DNA of 51,844 nt from Streptomyces echinatus (GCF_014203595.1 NZ_JACHJK010000024.1:1-51844); one strand, 5' to 3'. Positions 30,439 through 39,053 are shown, numbered from the stretch's first letter. Numbers and translations: made by a program. The notes: generated by a model from the sequence alone, not told the origin.

Positions 30439-30771
30439 TCAGACGTGCACGGCCTGGATGGTGACCTCGGCGTTGCTGACGTCGAAGGCGAGCACGCTGC
30501 CGTAGTCGTTGGGACTGAACGGGCCGAAGACCTGCGTCTCTCCGGCCGGAATGGATTCCTGCCGGGTGGGGTTGGTGAGGCCGTCGACGGAGTGCGACGT
30601 CTGGAACGTGATCGTTCTCGCGGTGCTGGCCCCGTTGGTGTTCTTGACGATGAGGATGACGCGGCCGTCGTTGGCGATCTGGTTGCCGTTGGTGGCGTCG
30701 CCGGCGGTGGCTGCGGGCAGCGTGGTGCCGGCTCGGGACGCCTGGATGGCGGTGAGGCTGGTGCGGGGCAT
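30439..30771 (-). CDS. Putative virion appendage protein
   Basis: The 110-residue protein has a short helical start and a beta-sandwich-like body: GRVILIVKNTNGASTARTIT, then GLTNPTRQESIPAGETQVFG and VLAFDVSNAEVTIQAVHV. This pattern is common in small head-decoration or tail proteins that follow fibre genes in Streptomyces phages. The virion location is inferred from context. Confidence 0.65.
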   Translation of the reverse strand: MPRTSLTAIQASRAGTTLPAATAGDATNGNQIANDGRVILIVKNTNGASTARTITFQTSHSVDGLTNPTRQESIPAGETQVFGPFSPNDYGSVLAFDVSNAEVTIQAVHV

Positions 30772-30785
30772 GACGGTCTCCTCGG

Positions 30786-32027
30786 TCAGCTGGCGCCGAG
30801 CCACACGTTGTTGGCGTCGGGGGTGTAGCCGGACAGGGTGATGCTGGTGGGCAGTGACGTCTGCCCGGCGGCGGAGCGACAGAAGCGGTAGCTGCCGGCC
30901 GAGAGGTTGGCGTTGCCGGGGGTGAAGGTTGCGCCCAGCGTGGAGCCGGCGGCGAACGTCGGGCTGGTGGTGCCGTTGAAGAGCAGGGCCAGGTAGTACT
31001 TGCCGGCCGCCGCCGAGTACGAGGACGTGAGGCTCATCGCCTTGTTGCCGGCGCTGGTCCACGTTGTCGACATGTCGGCTGTCACACCGCGGCGTGTGCC
31101 GGTCGTGTCGTACAGGCCGGCGAGGCACTGGTTCGCGGTGAGCGTGGCCCCGGCGGTACCGATGACCGCGTTCACCTTGGCGATGGTGGCAGCCTGCCGC
31201 AGCACGATCTCGATCAGGTAGATGAAGCCGGCCGACAGCGTGGTGCCGGTGGTGGAGCAGCAGGCCGGGTCGAAGCTCCAGGCAATCAGCCCTTGGTCGG
31301 CGGGTGTCCAGACGTTGCCGTAGGCGGCGACTGTCGTGTACGTGGCGGACAGGTCGGGGATCTGCGCGGCCGGGATCTTCGTGGTGGCGTCGAGGCTGGC
31401 AACCCCGTTTGCAGCGGCGCGCTGGGCCGCGGTCAGGTAGGTGGCGCTGAGGTCGGGGATCTGCGCCGAGGGCACTTTGGTGGTGCCGTCCAGCGATGCG
31501 ACTCCGTTGGCGGCGGCCCGCGCGGTCGCGAGGAGATATCGGCCATCGCCGGTGGTCTGCGTGAGGGCGCCGATCGCCGCGGGGGTGACGGGGTCGCTGC
31601 CGCCGGAGGCGTGGCTCGCGGCGTGCGCGGTCGGTGTCCGCGCATCGGTGAACCGCGAGTCGTTTCCGGCGGCGACCGTGGCCGCACCGGTGCCGACGTT
31701 CAGCACTGCGGCGCCGCCGAGCCCCAGGTTCGTCCGCGCGGTGCCGGGGTTGACGAGGTCGCTGAGGTTGGCCGTCTTGGCGAGGGCGTAGGCGCGGTCT
31801 CCGTGCGGGTCGGTGGCGGCCGTGTGCGTCGCTACGGCGGCGGAGGCGGCGCCCGCGGCGTCGGCTCCGACATCGGCCGCGCCAAGGAGGACGGCACCGG
31901 TCTGCCCGTTGACCGAGGTGACGCCGCCGGTCGAGATCGTGGTGTCGACCTCGATGACCGTAGCTGGCTGTCCACCGGCGACGTTGATCGCGTCCGGGGC
32001 ATCCTCGCCCGTGACCTGGATCCTCAC
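30786..32027 (-). CDS. Tail fibre protein with internal repeats
   Basis: A GTG overlapping the previous stop (GTGA) gives 413 residues. The N-terminal part binds the particle (TSVNGQTGAVLLGAADVGA). The middle contains fibre-like Ala/Gly repeats, including two near-identical copies of a unit of about 31 residues (AAANGVASLDGTTKVPSAQ and AAANGVASLDATTKIPAAQ, each followed by IPDLSATY). The C-terminal domain, from VWTPADQGLIAWSFDP onward, is a beta-rich tip likely to touch the host receptor. Confidence 0.8.
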   Translation of the reverse strand: MRIQVTGEDAPDAINVAGGQPATVIEVDTTISTGGVTSVNGQTGAVLLGAADVGADAAGAASAAVATHTAATDPHGDRAYALAKTANLSDLVNPGTARTNLGLGGAAVLNVGTGAATVAAGNDSRFTDARTPTAHAASHASGGSDPVTPAAIGALTQTTGDGRYLLATARAAANGVASLDGTTKVPSAQIPDLSATYLTAAQRAAANGVASLDATTKIPAAQIPDLSATYTTVAAYGNVWTPADQGLIAWSFDPACCSTTGTTLSAGFIYLIEIVLRQAATIAKVNAVIGTAGATLTANQCLAGLYDTTGTRRGVTADMSTTWTSAGNKAMSLTSSYSAAAGKYYLALLFNGTTSPTFAAGSTLGATFTPGNANLSAGSYRFCRSAAGQTSLPTSITLSGYTPDANNVWLGAS

Positions 32028-33136
32028 CGGGTCACCTCCGGCGATATGACGGCCCGGCCCTGAAGGATCCGCACCACCGTGCTGCCGTTGACCATCTCCA
32101 AGTCCCACACGCCGTTGCGGGTGAGCGCCTCAGTCTGTGCGGCGGGGATCGCAAGCCGCACGGCCGGACCGAGGACCGTCAGGTAGGGGGTGAGGTTGAG
32201 GAGGAGATCGCCGTCATCCGCGGGCGCGGAGCGGATCTGGGAGCGCGCCGACCAGCCGTCCCACGTCCAGTCAGCCGGCTCGGACACGGTGAACAGTTGC
32301 ATGAACGTGCTGCCCTGCTCGATGCGGAGGTCCCAGCGTCCGGCTGACATCTCGGCCACCTCCGGGATCGGGGAGCTCGCAGCGTCGGCCATGAGCGACG
32401 ATTCGGCGGCCAGAGCGGCGGTCGCACGGGTGGAGAGCACCGGGGTCGCGGTCAGCGTGCTGTCGGCCGTCAGAGCGCTGTCAGCGTGCGCGGACAGCTT
32501 CACGGCCGCGGCCAGCGTGGTCGCCGCGGTCAAGGCCGCCGCGCCCGTCCAGACTGCGCCGTCGCTCAAGGTGTTGACGTTGTCGTAGGCGGCGTAGTCG
32601 GTGGTGCCGGCGTCACGGTGGGCCCACAGGTCGAGGCGGCACTGGTCGACGGCGTCGACGACCCAGGCGGGCGTCGCGGCCGAGCGACGGTTGGTCCACG
32701 TCGTACCGTCGGGGCTGGTGTCCCAGTAGACGGTGCCGGCGCTCTCGCGGAGCCGCAGCCAGCGATGCGTCGTCGAGTTGTAGGCGATCTCAACGGCGTT
32801 GTCGTCCCAGAAGCCCGTGTTCGACTCGATGCGGAGCATCCCGCTGACGGCGTTGTAGTGGAAGCCGATCGAGGTTCCGGGCGTGGGTGAGGTGACGTGC
32901 ATGTTGCAGCTAACGTCGCTGCCGCCACTCGCCGCGGGGACGGCCGCGAGCTTGAGGAAGACGGTCGCTCCGGCGAACGTCCAGCTGGCGCCGGTTTGGT
33001 AGCTGGCGAACCCTCCGGCGACGACGGGCACGCGGGCTTGGCCGCCGGTCTCGTTGGCGCCGCCGTAGGAGTCACCCCAGTCCGGGCCGATGACACCGTC
33101 GTTGAAATTATCCGTCAGCGTGGACAGGGACGGCAC
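32024..33136 (-). CDS. Tail appendage protein with lectin-like N-terminal domain
   Basis: The 370-residue protein opens with TDNFNDGVIGPDWGDSYGG and has a beta-sandwich of the LamG/concanavalin type (FASYQTGASWTFAGATVFLK; RIESNTGFWDDNAVEIAYN; HRWLRLRESAGTVYWDTSPD). An Ala/Thr-rich helical linker leads to a C-terminal domain (AGRWDLRIEQGSTFMQLFTV). It likely binds sugar and forms part of the adsorption apparatus together with the fibre it overlaps. Confidence 0.75.
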   Translation of the reverse strand: MPSLSTLTDNFNDGVIGPDWGDSYGGANETGGQARVPVVAGGFASYQTGASWTFAGATVFLKLAAVPAASGGSDVSCNMHVTSPTPGTSIGFHYNAVSGMLRIESNTGFWDDNAVEIAYNSTTHRWLRLRESAGTVYWDTSPDGTTWTNRRSAATPAWVVDAVDQCRLDLWAHRDAGTTDYAAYDNVNTLSDGAVWTGAAALTAATTLAAAVKLSAHADSALTADSTLTATPVLSTRATAALAAESSLMADAASSPIPEVAEMSAGRWDLRIEQGSTFMQLFTVSEPADWTWDGWSARSQIRSAPADDGDLLLNLTPYLTVLGPAVRLAIPAAQTEALTRNGVWDLEMVNGSTVVRILQGRAVISPEVTR

Positions 33137-33146
33137 GGGCGCCTCC

Positions 33147-33530
33147 CTACGCGAGCGAGAACGTCAAAGCCCCGGCGACCAGCCTCATCTCGTCACCGGC
33201 GGCGACGGTGCGGGAGACGGTGAGCGGCCCGTACCAGAGCCGCACTGGAGTGCCGGCCGAGTCCCACACCTCGACGCCGACGACGGTCGATGACGGCATG
33301 TTCGTCCACACCAGGTCGGCGCTGTTCGAGGTGGCCCCAGAGACGGCGGCGCCGACGGACAGGGTCTGCCGGGCGTAGCCGCCGCCGGTCACCTCGGTGC
33401 CCGCCGTCGCATCGTCGCCGGCCGCGGTCACCAAGGCCACCTTGAGCGGGGTGGTGGGGGCGGTCGGGCTGCCGCCGAGGATCCAGTCCAGGGCCCTGTT
33501 CTCTGCCGTATTGGTCAGGTTGTCGGCCAC
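33147..33530 (-). CDS. Phage tail fibre-associated protein
   Basis: The 127-residue protein begins NTAENRALDWILGGSPTAPT and has a beta-rich core with TEVTGGGYARQTLSVGAAVS and LVWTNMPSSTVVGVEVWDSA. This matches the short phage tail-fibre proteins widespread in actinophages. It is the first gene of the appendage block (30145-33530). Confidence 0.8.
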   Translation of the reverse strand: MADNLTNTAENRALDWILGGSPTAPTTPLKVALVTAAGDDATAGTEVTGGGYARQTLSVGAAVSGATSNSADLVWTNMPSSTVVGVEVWDSAGTPVRLWYGPLTVSRTVAAGDEMRLVAGALTFSLA

Positions 33531-33610
33531 GCGCGGCCTCCTTCAGCTGGGCGCCGCGTGGCGCACGGTGGAGCCCCGCCGCCCGGGACGGAGTACGGAC
33601 GGCGGGACGA

Positions 33611-33841
33611 TCAGGCGGCGCGCGGCCGGCCGGGCTTCACCTTGGCGGCCTCGGCGATGGTGGGGAGGTGGTAGAGCGGGCGGTCGTCGTCGAGTCGAAC
33701 CCGCTCGATCTTGCCTCTGCTCTCCCAGACGCGGATGGTGCCGGGCTTCACGCCAGCCACGCGGGCGGCCTCCCAGAGGTCACCGAGGTCGCGTTGGTAG
33801 AGGTCGTACAGCTCGGGGTTGGGGAAGGTCGGCACGACCAC
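33611..33841 (-). CDS. MerR-like helix-turn-helix protein
   Basis: The 76-residue protein contains LGDLWEAARVAGVKPGTIRVWESRGKIERV, a MerR/excisionase-type HTH, followed by the wing-like DDRPLYHLPTIAEAA. The basic tail PGRPRAA may contact DNA. It stands alone between a strong hairpin (33856-33890) and the fibre block, so it could control late appendage genes or act as a small DNA-bending factor. Confidence 0.75.
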   Translation of the reverse strand: MVVPTFPNPELYDLYQRDLGDLWEAARVAGVKPGTIRVWESRGKIERVRLDDDRPLYHLPTIAEAAKVKPGRPRAA

Positions 33842-33855
33842 CTCCCCGGTACGAG

Positions 33856-33890
33856 CGAACCCCCGCCGGTGCGTTCACGGCGGGGGTTCG
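33856..33890. terminator. Strong hairpin upstream of the MerR-like gene
   Basis: CGAACCCCCGCCG (33856-33868) and CGGCGGGGGTTCG (33878-33890) pair perfectly over 13 bp. It separates the middle operon (genes from 34527 and upstream) from the MerR-like gene and the appendage block. Confidence 0.7.
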
Positions 33891-33963
33891 GGTGGCCCTT
33901 GTGATGGGTGTTCCACCATCAATTCCGGAGGTTACAGTTTGAGCGATCAACTAGCAAGCGTGA

Positions 33964-34527
33964 CTACGCGTCGTCCGCTGCGAACCAGTTCTGTCCATCG
34001 GGAACCAGCGACTGCGTCCACGCGGGCGCTCCGTAGGAATTGCGGAGTCCGACGATGTGAGACTGCAGCGTAGGACCGGGATGAAAGTACTCGCCGCTGG
34101 CCCGCAGTTCGGCGAACTGGCGGTGCCGTTTGGTCTCGGTCTCCTGGCCGCCGGGCTCCAGGGCGAGGACCTCGTTAGGCCTGATGGTCGTGAACCGCTG
34201 TGCCAGGTCTGCCGTGTATCCGATCTTGATGAGGTGACCGCAGCGGACGTAGTAGACCTTCCAGGCGTCCCGCACGGCGAGGACCCGGGCCCGCAGTTGC
34301 TCGTCCCTGCCCTCTCCTTCGACCTGATCCTCTTCGTACTTGCGACGGCCGAGCTGGGTCGCGATCTCGACGGCCCTGTCGTCGATCTCTACGCCGGAGA
34401 TCTCCATGCGCCGCAGGGTGATGAGGATGTAGGAGCGGGCCGGGTCGTCGTGGGCCACCTTGTCCGAGTGGGGTATGCGGTCGCCTTCGTTCGAGGAGCG
34501 GTCGCCACCGAATGCATTGCGGGCCAT
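33964..34527 (-). CDS. GIY-YIG/T5orf172-like nuclease-domain protein
   Basis: The 187-residue protein has a charged N-terminal half and a C-terminal domain with KVYYVRCGHLIKIGYTADLAQRF, then KRHRQFAELRASGEYFHPGP. This is the GIY-YIG/Mug113 pattern. The catalytic Arg and the late Glu appear to be present. ATG 34527 starts the charged region. It may be a phage endonuclease or homing enzyme. Confidence 0.75.
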   Translation of the reverse strand: MARNAFGGDRSSNEGDRIPHSDKVAHDDPARSYILITLRRMEISGVEIDDRAVEIATQLGRRKYEEDQVEGEGRDEQLRARVLAVRDAWKVYYVRCGHLIKIGYTADLAQRFTTIRPNEVLALEPGGQETETKRHRQFAELRASGEYFHPGPTLQSHIVGLRNSYGAPAWTQSLVPDGQNWFAADDA

Positions 34528-34541
34528 GCGGTCATTCTCCT

Positions 34542-35006
34542 TCAGAGTCCTCGCGCGTCGGCGAGTTCGGCGGCCCGGCCGAGGGCGAGGACGACGGGCC
34601 GCGGGCCGCGCTGGGCATCGTTCCACGACGGCACGGTCTCCCCGCCGAACTCCTGCCGCACGATCTCCAGCAGGAGTGCGCAGGCGTCGTCGGCCTGGTC
34701 CCGGCTGTCGGCCTCGATGCGGATGGCGCCGATGGCGCAGCGCCGGCCGTCCTCCCGGAGCGCCCCGCGCGCCCAGCCGTCGGTCTCGATGCGGACCCGG
34801 GCCCGGTGGAGGAGGGCGGCGAGCGGTGTCCGGTACGGGCTGGGGGCGGCCGGCGGAGGGGTGTCGACGGGCAGGCGGATGACGTCGGCGAGGTCGAGCT
34901 GGGTGGTGGCGATGCGGGCGTCGACGGCGAGGGCCGCGAGCTTCAGCCGCTCGTCGAACGTCAGGGGCCGGGGCGGGCTTGTCGTTGGGGCGGTGATCGT
35001 GGTCAT
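34542..35006 (-). CDS. DUF6197-like protein
   Basis: The 154-residue protein has a Pro/Thr-rich start and a conserved core, LLHRARVRIETDGWARGALRE with CAIGAIRIEADSRDQADDAC and a final helix region VVLALGRAAELAD. This matches the DUF6197 pattern of actinobacteria, in which WxxG and CxxGA motifs recur. The function is unknown. It lies in the middle operon with several small genes. Confidence 0.7.
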   Translation of the reverse strand: MTTITAPTTSPPRPLTFDERLKLAALAVDARIATTQLDLADVIRLPVDTPPPAAPSPYRTPLAALLHRARVRIETDGWARGALREDGRRCAIGAIRIEADSRDQADDACALLLEIVRQEFGGETVPSWNDAQRGPRPVVLALGRAAELADARGL

Positions 35007-35043
35007 GTGGGTCTGCTCTCTGCGCTGGTGCGTGGATGGGTGG

Positions 35044-35085
35044 CGGGGCGCCCCTGGGTTGCTGGCAGGCTTCAAGGGGCGCCCC
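35044..35085. terminator. GGGGCGCCCC hairpin
   Basis: The self-complementary block GGGGCGCCCC occurs at 35044-35053 and again at 35076-35085, so the segment can fold into a 10-bp hairpin. It lies in the gap after gene 35093-35263. Confidence 0.55.
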
Positions 35086-35092
35086 GGCGGGG

Positions 35093-35263
35093 CTAGCCGC
35101 GCTGGCGGCGCATCTCGGCGGCGATCTCGTCGGAGTTGGCTCCCGCAGCGAACGCTCGCTTGATTGCTTCCATCGGGATGCGCGGGTTGGTGAGGCAGTC
35201 CGGGCCGCCGTGGGCGAGGCACTCGCGGGCGGCTTCCTCTACAGCCTTCTGCTTGTCGGGCAC
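35093..35263 (-). CDS. Small hypothetical protein (56 aa)
   Basis: A GTG at 35263 with AAAGGAA upstream opens a 56-residue frame. It begins MPDKQKAVEEAARECLAHGG and ends in a helix with FAAGANSDEIAAEMRRQRG. Codon use and ribosome binding site both support a real gene. Two cysteines stand close together. Function unknown. Confidence 0.7.
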   Translation of the reverse strand: MPDKQKAVEEAARECLAHGGPDCLTNPRIPMEAIKRAFAAGANSDEIAAEMRRQRG

Positions 35264-35299
35264 GGGTGTTCCTTTCGTTGGGCTGGCTGGTGGTGGGGT

Positions 35300-35653
35300 C
35301 TATCGGCGGCCGGCCTTGGCGCGGTCGCCCGCGCGGAGCCGGTCAAGGACGCTCTGCGAGCTGGGGCCGGCGACCTGCGGTCCGGGGGTGCCGATCTCAC
35401 GCCGGTCGGGCTTCTTCTCGTAGACGGTGCCTTCCTGGGCGAGGAGGCCTTCCGCGGAGAGATGGCCGGTCATCAGGTTGCCGGTGATCGGGGAGCGCCA
35501 GTCGAAGGTGTGGGCGGCATACAGTTCGGCGTCCTCGTAGGGCGCGACCCTCTGGGCGGTCTTGCGGATCGTGTAGACGGTCGTGCCCTTGCGGATGAAG
35601 CGGTTGAGCTCCTTGGCGCCCTTGCGGGTGGGTTCCCAGCTGCGTCCGGCCAT
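35300..35653 (-). CDS. Hypothetical protein downstream of the repeat array
   Basis: The 117-residue basic protein contains TRKGAKELNRFIRKGTTVYT, then DAELYAAHTFDWRSPITGNL, and ends in a basic stretch RAGDRAKAGRR. No known domain is recognised. It is the first gene after the CTGATCAG repeat array and lies on the same strand as the translocase, so it may be part of the transfer-like cluster. Confidence 0.65.
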   Translation of the reverse strand: MAGRSWEPTRKGAKELNRFIRKGTTVYTIRKTAQRVAPYEDAELYAAHTFDWRSPITGNLMTGHLSAEGLLAQEGTVYEKKPDRREIGTPGPQVAGPSSQSVLDRLRAGDRAKAGRR

Positions 35654-35874
35654 GAGTGATCTCCTGTCAGATTTGTGGTGGTTTATACCCGCTGATCAGG
35701 TCTGCTCAGCGGGAGTCGTTGCAGGTCAGGGCTGCTCTGGGGTCTGATCAGGGGCTGCTCAGAGCAGTGGGTGAGCAGGTCGTGAGCAGCCGTCTGAGCG
35801 GCTGTGACCTGCGGGTTTGTGGTCTGATCAGGGCTGAGCAGGCCCTGATCAGGGGTGCATACTTCGCGTAACGG
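35654..35874. repeat. Phased CTGATCAG-type repeat array (clt/iteron-like locus)
   Basis: This non-coding 221-base stretch holds about ten copies of an 8-base element. Perfect palindromes CTGATCAG lie at 35692, 35744, 35824 and 35845. CTGCTCAG is at 35702 and 35755, with its reverse form CTGAGCAG at 35834. Near matches are at 35732, 35771, 35782 and 35794. Centre-to-centre distances are mostly 10-12 bases, or 30, so sites face the same side of the helix. The array lies directly downstream of the translocase gene, where Streptomyces plasmids carry the TraB recognition locus clt. It could also be a replication origin or a centromere. Confidence 0.7.
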
Positions 35875-37932
35875 TCACAGCAGGGCGGTGAGCTTCGCGA
35901 GCTTGTAGCCCCGCGGGTTCTGCTCGTCACCGAGCCGGCCGAGCGTCTCCGGCGCCCCGGCCCCGGCCTCCTTGAGCCGAGTCTTCAGACCGTCGACGGT
36001 CCAGTGGTCGTAGGCGCCCTCGTAGTCCCGGAGGGCGAGCAGGAGCGCCTCAGTCTTCATCCGGTCGACGCCCCTCTTCTCCATGACAGCGACCGCGTCC
36101 TCGACCGTGACGCGAGCCGATCCCTCGGCCGCCGCCCCCTCGGCGGGGTCGGCGTCACACAGGCGGAGCAGCTGCTCCCAAGTAAGGAGTCGCGGCAGCG
36201 CCGTGCCCAGGTCCGGGAGATCGACGTCGGCCATGGCGCGCAGCGAGTCCTGGTCGGGCTCGACGAGTCCGGCGTCGCGGCGCTCCGCGGCCAGCTTGCG
36301 CAGCGTGTCGGACGGGGTCGGGTGGATGGCGTACTCGATGGGCTCGTCGGCCATGCCGGGCACGCCCTGCACGAAGACGTGGCCGGCGTCCTTGGGATCG
36401 GTGTCGGTGGCCGGGGACAGCTTGTGCGGCAGCCAGCCCTCGGCGACGGCGCCGTCTCCGAACACGGCTCGGGTGTCGCCGACCTTGCACGGCCCGACGG
36501 CCTTGAGGGCGATCATCTGGGCGATGTTCTCGCCGAGGTACAGCTTGGTGCCGCCCTGCGAGGCGATGATCAGCGTGACGGCTTCCTTGCGGCCGACGAG
36601 GAGGAGTTCGAAGGCGAGCCGCTTGGCCAGCTCGGAGCCCTTCGGGAACTCGTCGAAGATGACGGTGAAGTGCGGGTGCTCCTTGCTGATCTTCCACTTC
36701 TTGCCCATGCCGAGCTTGGCTCGCAGCCGGGCGCGGCCCTTGGACAGCATGAGGAAGAACAGCAGGACGTTCTCGATCTGCTGGTGGCTGCGCCCGGTGA
36801 CGCGGACGGCGTCGTAGAGGTCTTCGAGGCCGTCGCCGTGGGGATCGAGGTCGATGGTGATGTTGTCGTAGCAGGCGGTGGTGACTTCGCCGATGGCCTG
36901 CAACATGCCGGTCTTGCCACCGCCGGATGCGGCGACGACGAGGCCCATGACTCCGGCGAGCGCGGCCTCCAGCGGGTCGCCACCGACGGAGGTGCCGAGC
37001 CGGGACTTGTCGGTGATGCTGATGGACTTGGGTGCCCGGTAGGGCAGGCCGGGGGCCGTGGCGAACGGGTTGCCTTCGACGAGGCGAAGGATGGCGCAGG
37101 CTCGGCGCTCGACCATGGGCTGCGGCCGGACGCCGTTGGTGGGCAGGTCGAAGCGGGTCTCCAGTCCGCCGGCCTTGGCGATGATCGCCTCGGGGGTGTT
37201 CTCGCCGACGCGGACCTTGCACTGCCAGCCCCACGGCTGCCGCTCCATGTCCCACACCTCGACGACGGGCACGTTCTCGGCGACCATCGCCAGCAGCACG
37301 CACACCGCGGCCTGTTGCGGGGTCTCGGCCCGGCGGATCGGGACCGGCTTGGCGCCTTCGGGCAGGTCGGTGAGGGTGACGGAGCCGTGGCCGCGGATCG
37401 TGTCGTCGGCGGGCAGGCCAAGCACGGTGTCGGTGTCGGGCTGGCTGCGGTCGCGGCCGTGGAAGGCACCGAGACCCCAGGCGCCGAGCCCGGCTACCAG
37501 GTCGAGCCACAGGCTGCCGGTGACAGCGCCGAAGCCGACTCCCCCGGCGACCGCCCCGGCGACGCCGGCGGACTTGCCGGTGAAGGTGAGGCGGTGCCGC
37601 CGGTATTCGTCCCGCAGCTCGGCGCGGCGCTCCTTCAGCTTGGCCTCGCTGTGGACGTCGCCGACGGCGTCGCGGATGGCCCGGTCGGTGGAGGCGATCA
37701 GCTGCGGGTAGTCGTCGCGGAATCGGGTGAGCCAGCGGCGGCCGAGCTCCCGGTAACCGCGAAGCGTGTGCGGCAGCAGGGCCAGCTGGGCGACGCGGTT
37801 GGTGTGGCCGGCGACCTTGCGCACGGAGTCGAGCCGCTTCGGGCCGGCCGGTTCGTCCTTGAAGACGGGCGCATCGGCGACCGGCGGAACGAGGGTGAGC
37901 GTCGGGCGCTCCTCGGGCAGCGGGGTAGCCAT
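35875..37932 (-). CDS. FtsK/SpoIIIE-family DNA translocase, TraB-like
   Basis: The 685-residue protein has a hydrophobic segment at about 122-160 (AGVAGAVAGGVGFGAVTGSL), consistent with membrane attachment. A RecA-like motor follows, with Walker A AASGGGKTG (about 335-342) and Walker B FTVIFDEF (about 422-429). A small C-terminal helical/winged domain (about 615-685) may bind DNA. Single-protein hexameric pumps of this kind (TraB/TraSA) move double-stranded DNA between mycelial cells in Streptomyces conjugation. ATG 37932 was chosen for its spacing from AGGAG; GTG 37935 is next to it. The neighbours are a Spd-like membrane protein and a repeat locus. Confidence 0.85.
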   Translation of the reverse strand: MATPLPEERPTLTLVPPVADAPVFKDEPAGPKRLDSVRKVAGHTNRVAQLALLPHTLRGYRELGRRWLTRFRDDYPQLIASTDRAIRDAVGDVHSEAKLKERRAELRDEYRRHRLTFTGKSAGVAGAVAGGVGFGAVTGSLWLDLVAGLGAWGLGAFHGRDRSQPDTDTVLGLPADDTIRGHGSVTLTDLPEGAKPVPIRRAETPQQAAVCVLLAMVAENVPVVEVWDMERQPWGWQCKVRVGENTPEAIIAKAGGLETRFDLPTNGVRPQPMVERRACAILRLVEGNPFATAPGLPYRAPKSISITDKSRLGTSVGGDPLEAALAGVMGLVVAASGGGKTGMLQAIGEVTTACYDNITIDLDPHGDGLEDLYDAVRVTGRSHQQIENVLLFFLMLSKGRARLRAKLGMGKKWKISKEHPHFTVIFDEFPKGSELAKRLAFELLLVGRKEAVTLIIASQGGTKLYLGENIAQMIALKAVGPCKVGDTRAVFGDGAVAEGWLPHKLSPATDTDPKDAGHVFVQGVPGMADEPIEYAIHPTPSDTLRKLAAERRDAGLVEPDQDSLRAMADVDLPDLGTALPRLLTWEQLLRLCDADPAEGAAAEGSARVTVEDAVAVMEKRGVDRMKTEALLLALRDYEGAYDHWTVDGLKTRLKEAGAGAPETLGRLGDEQNPRGYKLAKLTALL

Positions 37933-37940
37933 CACTTCTC

Positions 37941-39032
37941 CTAGTGAGCGTGGCCGTTGACGGCGACGTGCTTGCGGGCGGTGTCGGCTGCGGCGACCTT
38001 GGCGGCCTGGTGGTAGGGAGCGGTGTCGCCCTTACGCCTGACGGGCGGAACGGGCTTGAAGCGCGGGCCATTCTTCGGCGTCTTCTGCTGGCCGCTGGAC
38101 GGCCTCTCAGAGGTGGGGGGGATTTGGTTCGCCACCTGCGAAGATCCAGGCACGGACAGGAGCGCTGAGGGGGCCGGGTGAAGCCTTGTGAGGAGGCGCC
38201 CGCGGACGCTTATCGGGGCCCCATTCGCTTCGTCCATCGCTACGGAGAGCGAGCGGCGGGAGGCAACCTGCTGAGCGTGCAGAGCCGGGGTCATGCAGGG
38301 GGTGTCCGTGCCGTAGAAGATCTCCCACGCGGCGGCGAACGCCTTCTCGAAGTCGAGCGTGCCGTAGGGGGCGGCGGACACCAGCCGGCGGGCCAGCTTC
38401 ACCACGTCCTCGTGGTCCTTGCGGCGCTGCTTGGCGTGCTTCACTCGGGCCTTGGCCTCAGCCCGCCGCTTACGCTCCGCCGAGTCGAAGGTCAGCGTGG
38501 TCACCCACTGGCGGACCTCGAAGAACAACGGGCCGAGCAGGGACACCGCGGCCAGGCCGTAACCGACAGCCGGCGCGGTCTGCACGCCGTATCCGTAGTT
38601 GATCCAGGCGGCGTATCCGGCGGCAGACAGGCACATGGCGCGCAGCAGCCACCGCACCCAGGCGGGCAGCCCCTTCTCGTCGGCGTACATGACCCCGAAG
38701 GCCGCCACCCAGGCCGCGCCCTCAAGCGCGAAGGGGACGGTGATCAGCATCAGGGAGATGCCAGCGAAGTGCGCCACCTGCGCGGGCAGCGACGCCAGCA
38801 CGGAGGCAGTGACCAGGGCAACGGTGCCGCGCGAGTACAGGGCGCGGGCGGTGGTGTTCTTCGCCCAGGCCTGGGCGCGTTCCCGGCGGCGCTCACGCTT
38901 GTCGCGGCGCTTCTGCGCCTTAATCTCCCGCTCTTCCTCTCGGTCCATGCGGCGCTCGTCGCGGCGCAGCCTGGCGTCGAACACGCGGTCCTCTCGCCGC
39001 TGCTGGGCACGCTCATCGAACCAGCTGCTCAC
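37941..39032 (-). CDS. Spd-like membrane protein (DUF2637-type)
   Basis: The 363-residue protein has an extremely charged N-terminus (RREDRVFDARLRRDERRMDR onward). About four membrane helices follow (RGTVALVTASVLASLPAQVA, ISLMLITVPFALEGAAWVAA, WLLRAMCLSAAGYAAWI, VGYGLAAVSLLGPLFF). A basic cytoplasmic C-terminal region has a helical part and a disordered end. Proteins of this plan, often DUF2637, sit next to traB in Streptomyces plasmids as intramycelial spread (Spd) proteins. The translocase gene follows 8 bases downstream, so the two are co-transcribed. Confidence 0.75.
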   Translation of the reverse strand: MSSWFDERAQQRREDRVFDARLRRDERRMDREEEREIKAQKRRDKRERRRERAQAWAKNTTARALYSRGTVALVTASVLASLPAQVAHFAGISLMLITVPFALEGAAWVAAFGVMYADEKGLPAWVRWLLRAMCLSAAGYAAWINYGYGVQTAPAVGYGLAAVSLLGPLFFEVRQWVTTLTFDSAERKRRAEAKARVKHAKQRRKDHEDVVKLARRLVSAAPYGTLDFEKAFAAAWEIFYGTDTPCMTPALHAQQVASRRSLSVAMDEANGAPISVRGRLLTRLHPAPSALLSVPGSSQVANQIPPTSERPSSGQQKTPKNGPRFKPVPPVRRKGDTAPYHQAAKVAAADTARKHVAVNGHAH

Positions 39033-39053
39033 GGTGATCGGTTCCTTCCTGCT

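Noticed and set aside
36004..37944. Long plus-strand frame over the translocase
   Set aside because: Gly/Asp/Val-rich shadow with no recognisable motif, whereas the minus strand has Walker A and B motifs.
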